A DNA stretch of 64,000 nucleotides from Aestuariivita boseongensis (GTDB lineage: Bacteria; Pseudomonadota; Alphaproteobacteria; Rhodobacterales; Rhodobacteraceae), in contig NZ_JXYH01000008.1 in the NCBI RefSeq assembly GCF_001262635.1, forward strand, positions 38,971 to 102,970, in the 5' to 3' direction. Every line of letters begins with the position of its first letter. Position 1 is the first letter of the stretch. The notes under the pieces were generated by a model. That model searched no databases, was not told where the DNA came from, and saw only the letters and a program-made list of their open reading frames with translations. Below, piece by piece: positions 52,801 to 60,184 of the stretch. The translations under genes and the position numbers were made by a program.

Positions 52801-53143
52801 GCCCGGCCAGGTCAAAGCGCAACCAGTGGCCGTTGGTCGGGTGAAAATAAGTGCCGTTCGGTTCTACCGCATCCGGCAGTCGTCGAAACCCGATGTCGAT
52901 ATGAGGCACCCGGTACCCGGCCAGAAAAAGGGCTGTCAGCGCTGGGGACAGTGGAAGCAGGATATCCTGTACCTCCTGATCCGTGACGGACAGATAGGTG
53001 GACCAGGATTTACCAGTCGTTTGCAAATCAAAGCCGCGATCGGAAATCAGCGATGTCATTTGCCGGAAAACAGGCGCGTCCAGAGGGAAGACCGAAGGAA
53101 TCCAGACCTGCGGGTCAAGCGGGGCAAAACCGTTACTCGGCAT
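49874..53143 (-). CDS. Giant operon gene 5: 1089-residue protein with pre-toxin-like C-terminal segment
   Basis: GGAGG precedes the ATG, and the start overlaps the previous gene by 11 bases. Around residues 290-300 there is a calcium-loop-like DPDGDGDSDTNDQ. Residues 500-560 are basic and helical. Near residue 1003 the sequence FDVAVGFIPLVGEAADLLDI begins, followed by MLYMSMGTDRWGNKMTRGQF and LTVGGLMLPVVSSAALRGM. This resembles the hydrophobic pre-toxin linker of polymorphic toxins, which normally sits before a variable toxin domain; here only about 30 residues follow. No signal peptide. No toxin motif is identified, so the effector idea is inference. Confidence 0.7.
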   Translation of the reverse strand: MPSNGFAPLDPQVWIPSVFPLDAPVFRQMTSLISDRGFDLQTTGKSWSTYLSVTDQEVQDILLPLSPALTALFLAGYRVPHIDIGFRRLPDAVEPNGTYFHPTNGHWLRFDLAGRQVDRLVKSDDRHKGKNLVRMQLLPITRPEGQSLAVPLTGAVWDELVAAQDVNDGGTAMRDEAMQSYMNRVFQRYPMVMGNSTESIAAYRKRLLTPLLEDQGTGAELIFDLDFGFMSDPAGNVPPGTSFVDAGDSAKDQLFAAIRLTLFDTITWFAGQALIRAANELNTRNCLYQSDPDGDGDSDTNDQPAMVEDEGLYDEQTGPTVSEPYPGMLWVLDPDHWQTMATGAEIGSSSETAFGLLEGYCRQYSEFLNACGEFVYSDLLVPTSDDLDRAADPPAASRPVEEFFSVKTTGLLDAKFYAPDDALVRPEIGCTRNWQTGIARFLDVQLGVSTPAGRSRIKRIKRRQARAYRKEDDGRAYCNPTFQGMLADSFLATHDSDYEAHRIAHLRTDMRALDRMLDELAQASKGRGKESMAPPPKTKLAEDLGGADLLQQVGLARYVDVLLALFNFGYFSIAHVVGDLNAGVEPRTVRAELETERSMRLVHSHDPGNSILIAAHGIPEGTSLANCVAWQFMPKPDPITDETILAEIRMVDAALAQMLEHPEERLVIVAAPGVKIDGLDSFLVSCTVEIHRVQSVALVPDPGDPINAAALLAPRALSVLSDMEAYAAPEPFDENRDPPGLRAIIDGWKEKPQTIPLIHVAPLKKPGWSGVVLTAPGMPPLPNPDKDSNAQDNPQAKLHPYRGKDGQARVTISVPNDGRYSHMAKFAFGFRYRLKQEFRRNGERHAKMAMYDSPAPEGANPDADSNYVWALSGDVYDIVQYELIIFKTPSVNVSVADSNYSYIANRIEAWDNLLEVVTGRDPYADLFDASDGKKVYLGREMTWHYHVYDMPMDQVPEQGTPLTPPDLIAANAGHQNSPIVGPNERWLEALDQAAMVSAAQMTFDVAVGFIPLVGEAADLLDIMLYMSMGTDRWGNKMTRGQFYLTVGGLMLPVVSSAALRGMRGGGDAIGLVDEADEWLKLDLRPGVIE

Positions 53144-54869
53144 TGGGTGCCTCCTTCGGTATCTCGATCATGTCGACCTGCCGTCCGCTGGATGCATCAC
53201 CCGACGCCGGCGCCTTGCGGCGCGCGGGCCACAGCAGCAGCCGCCCATCGGGGCTGCGCGCGGTTTGCCAGCTGCGGGTCAGGCTCAGCCCACCGCGGGG
53301 CAGTTCCTCTTCGGCCACGGCCATGGGCGCGCTGGGATCCATGAAGCAGCCCTGCGGTCCGGCATAGGTTTTCATCGCATCGCCCAGAAGCTGCCATTCC
53401 TGCATCCGCGACCGGATCAGCCGGTGGGTTGGGTACCCTTTGATCACCTCAGGCGCGAAAGGCACCCAGTGCGGCGGTGCGGTACTCAACAGTCGGTACC
53501 GCCAGGCACCGTCTTCGGGCGGCTCCTCGTCCGGATCCTCGCCGGTATAGGTCTGGAAGCCGTCGCGCACGCGCGCCCAGTCCTGATCGCGGTCGATGGG
53601 ATGACCCGCCTGCCCTTCGATCACGCGTTCAATACCCCAGGCCAGGTTCGCCATTTCATCCCGGACCAGAGTGACCTTTTCCACGGGGCGGCTTTCTTCG
53701 CCTTCATCCAGGCTGCGGGGCAGATACATCAGCGGCGCCAGACCCTTGGACACCGACGGGTCGCCCGACAGCTCGAAGAAGCGCCAGGGCCGGCCCTTGG
53801 GCTCGTCGAGGGCGGCGGGTTTCACTTCGATCACCTCGCCGAAATTGTCCCGCACGGTGATGCGATCCACCCGGCTGAGCGTGCCGGTCTCGGTTTCCAC
53901 CGGCACAAGGAACCAGTCATTGCTGTAGACGGTGGCGAATTCCGTCAGGACCAGCTGCGCCAGATCGGTGCGTTCCAGCGCCAGACCACCGAAGAAGACC
54001 TTGCCATCCTCAAAGTCCCAGAACCTGTCTGCCGGCATCCCGGAATACCGGACCGGCGTGGGGATCATCACCGCCTTGCGGGTTTCGGGCAAAGGCCGGT
54101 CGATCCCTTCGGACCGGCGCGCATCCACGTCAAAGGCATGCCAATCCAGATGGCCACCGGGATAGCCTTCGGCCTTCAGGCGAATGTTGGTTTTGTTAGC
54201 GCCCTGCGCGGTCAGGCCGAAATCCTGTTCCAGCCGCTCTTGCTGCCATAGCGCGGCGGGCGCGCCGGGGACAAAACGCGCCTCGTAATAGGCCCGCCAG
54301 GTTTTTGAAAGCTTGACCGCCGCGCCCTGCGACAGACCAGCCTGATCCAGAAAGGACAGATCGCCCTTCTGCAGGCTTTCATAAAGCTGGCGGCCATCGA
54401 AACTGCCCCGCGCAAGCGCTGTCAGTACAGTCTGATTGCGGCCATGTCCGGGGCCATTCGAACGCAGCGGATAAGCCTTTTGCAAACGCGATCTGACCTT
54501 GGCGCGTTTCGCGCTGGGAAGCATGCGCAGAAATTGCAGACCCGCCTCCCCGGCCTGACGCAAGGCGGTGGGATCGTCATCCCCATGTGTGGATTCCACA
54601 AGCGGCTCAAGCAGATCAGATGGGCCAAGAGCGCGTGACGGAGTGGCACCTTTGGCCGCTTTGGCAGGCACAAGACCGGTTACCGGCGCATGGCTGCTTT
54701 CCACAGCGATTTCGGTGGGTGTGGCGGCGTCATCGCCCTGGAACTCTCCGAATTGCCACTGACGCGCCAGGGTGAATAGCGGATCGGCCAGTCGCGCTTC
54801 CAACCCGCGCCGGGGGTCTTCCCTCCGATAGCTGCAGCGCAAATGGGTCCATGTCATCCGGCGGGTCAT
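53133..54869 (-). CDS. Giant operon gene 4: 578-residue protein with conserved DPLFTLARQWQFGEF motif
   Basis: The start overlaps the previous stop (ATGA). Residues 1-50 hold TWTHLRCSYRREDPRRGLEA and DPLFTLARQWQFGEFQGDDA; I recall this ARQWQFGEFxGxD motif from unnamed proteins in other bacterial phyla. Residues 290-340 (RFWDFEDGKVFFGGLALERT, then LVLTEFATVYSNDWFLVPVE) look like a beta-rich core, and residues 470-500 (WVPFAPEVIKGYPTHRLIRSRMQ) another. No signal peptide, membrane segment or catalytic motif is seen. It is translated together with genes 3 and 5 and probably forms part of the same complex. Confidence 0.7.
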   Translation of the reverse strand: MTRRMTWTHLRCSYRREDPRRGLEARLADPLFTLARQWQFGEFQGDDAATPTEIAVESSHAPVTGLVPAKAAKGATPSRALGPSDLLEPLVESTHGDDDPTALRQAGEAGLQFLRMLPSAKRAKVRSRLQKAYPLRSNGPGHGRNQTVLTALARGSFDGRQLYESLQKGDLSFLDQAGLSQGAAVKLSKTWRAYYEARFVPGAPAALWQQERLEQDFGLTAQGANKTNIRLKAEGYPGGHLDWHAFDVDARRSEGIDRPLPETRKAVMIPTPVRYSGMPADRFWDFEDGKVFFGGLALERTDLAQLVLTEFATVYSNDWFLVPVETETGTLSRVDRITVRDNFGEVIEVKPAALDEPKGRPWRFFELSGDPSVSKGLAPLMYLPRSLDEGEESRPVEKVTLVRDEMANLAWGIERVIEGQAGHPIDRDQDWARVRDGFQTYTGEDPDEEPPEDGAWRYRLLSTAPPHWVPFAPEVIKGYPTHRLIRSRMQEWQLLGDAMKTYAGPQGCFMDPSAPMAVAEEELPRGGLSLTRSWQTARSPDGRLLLWPARRKAPASGDASSGRQVDMIEIPKEAPNAE

Positions 54870-57800
54870 GCAGCCCCCCCCGTGCGCATCTGGCTGGAGG
54901 CGAAGATAGCAGGCAGCAACTGGTTGTAATCCGACATGATCGAGGCATCAACCATGCGCGTCTTGGCCAGGCGGAAGGTGTCGCGCACCGTGTCTACCAT
55001 CAGATCATAATCCCAGGTTTTCCCCGCAGGTGGCAGCGCCAGAAGCAGCGCTTGCGGCGCGGCGGTGTTGGGCGCATCGAAATGCAGGGCAACACCGGCA
55101 TCGGTGGTTGTTGCGGGCACGCGGTCAATCACCTCGTCCACGACCACGCCGCAGATCTGATCGCCTGTCAGCGCCGCCCCGTCGCCCAGCGCAAGGCAAG
55201 ACAGGGTCGCGCCATCCTCGCGCTTGGGCGGGGCCAGAGCGATCCAGGGGGCTGTCTTTTCCTCGGGCCATTGACCGACACGCATCTGGGCGGCCTCGGG
55301 CAGAACCGTGGCGCAATCGTCCAGCATCAGCGCCTCACCCAGATCACGCAGGAAAGGGCGCACATAGCCCATCTTCTCAAGCCAGATCATCGGGGCCACG
55401 GCTCCGCCTTCTGTCATATCAAGCCGCTGACCAGAAGCTTCAAAACCCAAGCGCAACGCCTTCATCTCTTTCGGGATAAAGGACGGCGCGGCATGTGCCT
55501 TGTCACCAATGGCCACACGGATCAGCGCGCGCGCAGCAGCGATCCGGGCCATCGTATCGCCCGAGCGGTCAAGTGCCGCGTCCCGCAACGCGGCGACACG
55601 CTTTTTCAGCCGTGGTGCCAGCTTATGGCAAAGGGTGTAGACCCCGTCTTTACTGCCAGACGCCCCGTCGGGCAGGCGAGCCTGATCCAGCCCCGCGCGC
55701 ACCAGTTGGTTCAGCTGACGGCCCAGAACCGCAGCAGAGGTTTGGCCAACAGGAAACTCCGGCCCCCCATCCTCGCGCGGCGGCAGGGATTTCAGGATGC
55801 GTTCGCAGGCAACCCGCACATGTTTCGCCAGGGCTTCCGCCCGCGCCTCGAACCCTTTGAGATCCACCTGCGCCCCTTCCGGCCCCTCGCCTGACCAACT
55901 CAGGTCGGCCGGCGACACCGGCCTTGCCCGCAGGATCACCCGCGCCCAGGCGCGCCACCGGTCAAGTATTTCCGCACGTTCCTGCGCGGCATCATCATCG
56001 GTCAGGACAACCACCGCCGCAGCGTCCAGATCGTGCATTTCTGCCACTGCACGGCGCACACGCCCGGCGATCTCGTCACTGTCGCCCTCATGCTGCACAA
56101 GGCGCAGCATATGCAGCGCACCGCCCGCCATGCCCGATTGGGCCCGGATCACTTCGTGCCAGCCGATCTTGCCCTGGGTCACGGTCGCACCGTCTTTGTC
56201 CACATGCGAAAAGTGGAAGATCAACTGATCCGGAGGACCCAGCCTTGCGGACGCCATCGCCTCAAGCGCTGGGTCGGCAAAGGCCAGGGGGCAGACCTCT
56301 AGCTCAGGCTGGACCCACCCTTTCCCGGCTGCAGCCAGAAGCACGACACGATGTGTCTGGCTGACTGCGGTCGGCCGGGTGCGCAGCATATCCAATTCGG
56401 GCGGCGGCGTTTCACCGTCGCCAATGGCCGACAGAGCGGCCCCGGCCCGTGCGTAATTGCCCTGCACCAGCGCATGAACACCATCGGCCAGCGCCGCGTC
56501 AGCCAGAGCGTCGATCAACGATGACAGCCGCAACATCGGCTGATCCAGCTTGTCAAAGTCATCGGCCCCTCCGCCCAGTGCCTCGAGCTGACTGAGAGCC
56601 GAGGATTTCAACTTCTTGCGCAGATTACGATCATCCCAAAGCCGCTTAAGCTCCAACGCATCCACAACCGGGTTTGCCGGATCGGGGTCGAGCCCCGCCC
56701 GTTCTGACACCGCCATGCGCAGCGGATATATCCAGTGGGCAAGCCCGGCGGTGTCTTTCAAATCCCTTTCGAACCGCGCGCCCAGCACATCACCCAGGTC
56801 CTGTCCCCGCCTTACGGCATCGAAAATCCATTCAGCCGCCCGCATCCGGTCCGAGCTCAGATCCGTTGCGAGCGGTGCTTCGGCCCCGCCGCCATAAACG
56901 GAATACCCGCTGCGCAGGATCGCGGCTGTCTTGGCATGATTGAGCGAGGGCGTGTGGACAAAGCCCTGACTGCGTTGGCCATGGGCCTTGTTGGCATGCA
57001 CTTCATTGGCCTGAAGGTTCTCGACCCAGCCATAGGCACCGATCTGCAGACCGGTTTTGCTGCCGCGCTGATCGCGCAACTCCACCAGCCGCTTGGCAGG
57101 CAAGGCCGCCAGCCAGGCGTCCAGCCGCCAGGATGCCAGACCGAGGGTCTGGGTCATCAGCAATTCCAACTGCGCCGGGTTCAGCCCTTTGAACAGATCA
57201 AGCGCCGCCTCGATCTCCCGAAGGCGGGCGGCGCGGACGCTCTTGGCGGCCTGAAAACGCATGGGTTGGGCACCGGCGGATCGGGTCGCGCTGAAATTCT
57301 TGATCTCCCGCGACAGGGTCGAGATCTTGCGACCACGGTCCGCTTCGTCGGCTGTCGTCAACCGCCGTCCCTCAGCCTCAAGCGAGACAGACAGCCGGTC
57401 CAGATCCGCCTTCTTCATTTCGCTCAAGGCACGGGCCACAGGTTCCTGCTTGCGGGTCGCCTTGGCATTCGGGGCCATCTTGTTGAGCGCGCTCACATCA
57501 CGGATCAACGCATCGATCAAAGCGGGTTCCGGTGGCGTCGCCTCAAAAATCGCGGTGCCGCCGGGATCGCGCCGCGTCACCTCTCCCCAATCACGCACGG
57601 CAATGGCGTTTGGGTCTTCTTCGGTTCCGGTGCGGAAAATCGCCTCCCGCAGCAATTGGTACAGAAGCGGCTCGCGCCCATTCGGAAAAACGCTCCGCTC
57701 AGGCGGCTGAGCGTTGCTTCGGAAACTGAGGGCATAGCCCTTCAGCTCGGCCAGATAGGCCGCGGGTTCCACGGTTTGCTCACCCTCTTCTATGCGGATG

Positions 57801-60181
57801 AAATGGTCGGGATGCCAGGCCTCGGCCTTGTCTTCATAGGCCAGGAAAACCTGGGCGGCGTCGGTCGTTGTCTCTCCGATCACGCCTTTGAACGCGCCTG
57901 CGGCAGTGCCAAAAAGCGACCTGAACAGGGCATTGTTTTCCAGGTGCCCGTCCAACAACTCGATCATTTCGCCCAGATATTTAATGCAGGTCGCGTAATC
58001 ATGTGGCCGCAAATGTTGAACCCTCAGGAAAGGATGCAGCGCTGTTGGCAGGTGGCCCCAGACGGACGGATGGCCGTTGATGGTGTCTTCCAACAGGCGT
58101 TTTTTCTGCAGAAGCACGCCTTTCTGATGGGTCGCTGAGGTGAATGCCTGCGGCCAGTCGTCAAAGGTCTCGCGCCCGGCCTTGCGCCAGAGCGATTCCA
58201 GCAACACACGAATATCGCCGCCGCTTTTGCTGATATAAAGCCCGCGATACGCCTCTGTCCGAATGGCAGGCTGCACGATGCGGTTGCGGATCTCGTATCG
58301 CAGTTCCATAAGCCCGGTACTGTCTGTGGCCTTTTCCAGCGCAAAATGTGCCGGGTTCGGATCCTGTCGGAGGATTTCCAGCAGACGCCCTCCGGGCTCG
58401 TCAAAACCCTGCAAGCCGACGGGGCGTTCCGCCAGCCGCAAAACACGCGGCGCGGCTGCATACCATTCGCGGTAAGCCTGTTCCGTCGTCCATTTCAGCA
58501 CCGCTTCGCGCCGAGTATCGCCCGCACCCCCCGCCGGGATCGAGGTCGTGTATCCCGCCGTCACGCTTTGCACGGGTAAAACCCCGTATGGCGTATTACC
58601 AACGCGGATGGAGGGCAAATGCGGTCCGCCTTTTACGTGATCCCGGAACCATCCCTGCACCCAGTCGCGCGTTCCCGTCGACAGATGATTGCCGTTGGGA
58701 CCGCTCATCATGGTGTTGAAGGTCTCGCCCCAGGTCACTGGCCAAAGCGCTGTATTCATCGCCTCGAATGCGCTGGCCTCGTCCAGCGTGCGGTGATCAT
58801 ACCGCTTGAGGGCCGACGCATCCCGAAGGCCCAGCGCGCTGCCAAGACGGCGATAGGCTTTCTTGTCTTCGGATTTACCCACCAGCGTATTGCGCGGCAA
58901 CAAAGCGTCATCTGCATGTGCGGCGATGCCTGCCGCCAAGGCTGGATCGCTGTCGCGTTCAACCACATTGCGCTGATAGATCGCCTCGGGGTCGACATCG
59001 TATTGAGACCACCCGGCCTCCACATCGCTGGTGTTATTCGTCGCGCTTCCCGTGGGCACGAAACCGGCGCCGCGATCATGTATCTGGCTTTCCAGAAGCT
59101 CGTCCAGCAGCGTGGCGGCTGCAGCGGGCGTCAGCGGTTGGCCATTGGCATCACGGCTTTTGACGCCCGTGACATAAAGCTCGTCTATTCGCGTTTTGGC
59201 CGCGCCAGAGACCGGGATCTCAAGCGCCATGCCCTTTTGGATTGCTTTCTGAAAGTCGAACATCCAGGCAATCGCCGGATCAATTTCCAGCCCGCCATCC
59301 GTGGATCCGGATTTGCCGAAATCCGGGCTGAAAGCCAGATCGCGCGCAATCATCGAGGAGTAGCTATCAATCACCTGCTGCCCATCGGTATAGCCCGTGA
59401 CAAACCAGCGATCCGGCATCAGAGGCGCGATAGAGCGATAAGGCTTGGACGGATCGCGCAGCCGCTTGGCCCCAAGACCCCTTCGAATCAGCCGCGCCAG
59501 ATACCCTGCCCTGCGTGCACCATGAACCGCGACGAAACCGTCCCAATGGCCGCGCCGGTCTGCCTCCGGCGCTTTGTCATGGGTGCGGATGAATGCGCGC
59601 GCCGATTGCAGCTCTGATTGCGAAATCGTCGGATCGAAGGCATCAATGCCGATCTTGTCGGGATAGATCCGAACCCGCAGTTTCCGCCCGTCCCCAGCAC
59701 CGACGAACCGCGTTTCGATCCGCACGGGAAGCATCAGCACTGGCAGATCTTCACGCAACTGGCCAAAGGGCCGTTTCGCATCCATGAAAGCCTTGGGGTA
59801 TTTCTGGATCCGCGGGGCGAAGTCGACTTCCGGGCGCGCAGCTTCGAATTCCCTGACCTCTATCTTCGGGGCCTTGCCTTTAGGGCCCTTGTTCAGCTCT
59901 TTCAGAACAAGGGGCATCTGTTCGGTGATGGGGCGTTTGGGGTCCAGTTTGGCCTGGGTCACGGCAGGGCCCGGTTGAACCCGATCCACTTTCTTGGGTT
60001 TGTCGCGCTGGCCGATGATCGTTTTCTTGTCGTCAGCTCTTTTGATCTCGGCCTTTTTATCTTCCGCCTTCTTGATCTCGGCCTTCTTGTCCTGGGCTTT
60101 CCTATCCGCGATCGTTTTGTCGTCCCGCTTGCGGTCAAGCTTTCGCTTGCGCTCTCTGCGGTCTTTGGGGGTCTTGGCCAT
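54866..60181 (-). CDS. Giant operon gene 3: 1771-residue protein with lysine-rich repeat N-terminus
   Basis: The largest gene here. Residues 1-66 are polybasic, with an imperfect 10-residue repeat (QDKKAEIKKA, EDKKAEIKRA, DDKKTIIGQR). A globular part begins near residue 146 (LPVLMLPVRIETRFV), then VGNTPYGVLPVQSVT near residue 530, and a conserved stretch near residues 1045-1130: LQIGAYGWVENL, GFVHTPSLNHAKTAAILRSG, ATDLSSDRMRAAEWIFDAVR, LGARFERDL. I recall these signatures from giant unnamed proteins in actinobacteria and cyanobacteria. No signal peptide, transmembrane segment or NTPase motif. The ATG has GGAGGGG inside the end of gene 2, 3 bases past its stop. Confidence 0.72.
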   Translation of the reverse strand: MAKTPKDRRERKRKLDRKRDDKTIADRKAQDKKAEIKKAEDKKAEIKRADDKKTIIGQRDKPKKVDRVQPGPAVTQAKLDPKRPITEQMPLVLKELNKGPKGKAPKIEVREFEAARPEVDFAPRIQKYPKAFMDAKRPFGQLREDLPVLMLPVRIETRFVGAGDGRKLRVRIYPDKIGIDAFDPTISQSELQSARAFIRTHDKAPEADRRGHWDGFVAVHGARRAGYLARLIRRGLGAKRLRDPSKPYRSIAPLMPDRWFVTGYTDGQQVIDSYSSMIARDLAFSPDFGKSGSTDGGLEIDPAIAWMFDFQKAIQKGMALEIPVSGAAKTRIDELYVTGVKSRDANGQPLTPAAAATLLDELLESQIHDRGAGFVPTGSATNNTSDVEAGWSQYDVDPEAIYQRNVVERDSDPALAAGIAAHADDALLPRNTLVGKSEDKKAYRRLGSALGLRDASALKRYDHRTLDEASAFEAMNTALWPVTWGETFNTMMSGPNGNHLSTGTRDWVQGWFRDHVKGGPHLPSIRVGNTPYGVLPVQSVTAGYTTSIPAGGAGDTRREAVLKWTTEQAYREWYAAAPRVLRLAERPVGLQGFDEPGGRLLEILRQDPNPAHFALEKATDSTGLMELRYEIRNRIVQPAIRTEAYRGLYISKSGGDIRVLLESLWRKAGRETFDDWPQAFTSATHQKGVLLQKKRLLEDTINGHPSVWGHLPTALHPFLRVQHLRPHDYATCIKYLGEMIELLDGHLENNALFRSLFGTAAGAFKGVIGETTTDAAQVFLAYEDKAEAWHPDHFIRIEEGEQTVEPAAYLAELKGYALSFRSNAQPPERSVFPNGREPLLYQLLREAIFRTGTEEDPNAIAVRDWGEVTRRDPGGTAIFEATPPEPALIDALIRDVSALNKMAPNAKATRKQEPVARALSEMKKADLDRLSVSLEAEGRRLTTADEADRGRKISTLSREIKNFSATRSAGAQPMRFQAAKSVRAARLREIEAALDLFKGLNPAQLELLMTQTLGLASWRLDAWLAALPAKRLVELRDQRGSKTGLQIGAYGWVENLQANEVHANKAHGQRSQGFVHTPSLNHAKTAAILRSGYSVYGGGAEAPLATDLSSDRMRAAEWIFDAVRRGQDLGDVLGARFERDLKDTAGLAHWIYPLRMAVSERAGLDPDPANPVVDALELKRLWDDRNLRKKLKSSALSQLEALGGGADDFDKLDQPMLRLSSLIDALADAALADGVHALVQGNYARAGAALSAIGDGETPPPELDMLRTRPTAVSQTHRVVLLAAAGKGWVQPELEVCPLAFADPALEAMASARLGPPDQLIFHFSHVDKDGATVTQGKIGWHEVIRAQSGMAGGALHMLRLVQHEGDSDEIAGRVRRAVAEMHDLDAAAVVVLTDDDAAQERAEILDRWRAWARVILRARPVSPADLSWSGEGPEGAQVDLKGFEARAEALAKHVRVACERILKSLPPREDGGPEFPVGQTSAAVLGRQLNQLVRAGLDQARLPDGASGSKDGVYTLCHKLAPRLKKRVAALRDAALDRSGDTMARIAAARALIRVAIGDKAHAAPSFIPKEMKALRLGFEASGQRLDMTEGGAVAPMIWLEKMGYVRPFLRDLGEALMLDDCATVLPEAAQMRVGQWPEEKTAPWIALAPPKREDGATLSCLALGDGAALTGDQICGVVVDEVIDRVPATTTDAGVALHFDAPNTAAPQALLLALPPAGKTWDYDLMVDTVRDTFRLAKTRMVDASIMSDYNQLLPAIFASSQMRTGGAA

Positions 60182-60184
60182 CCG

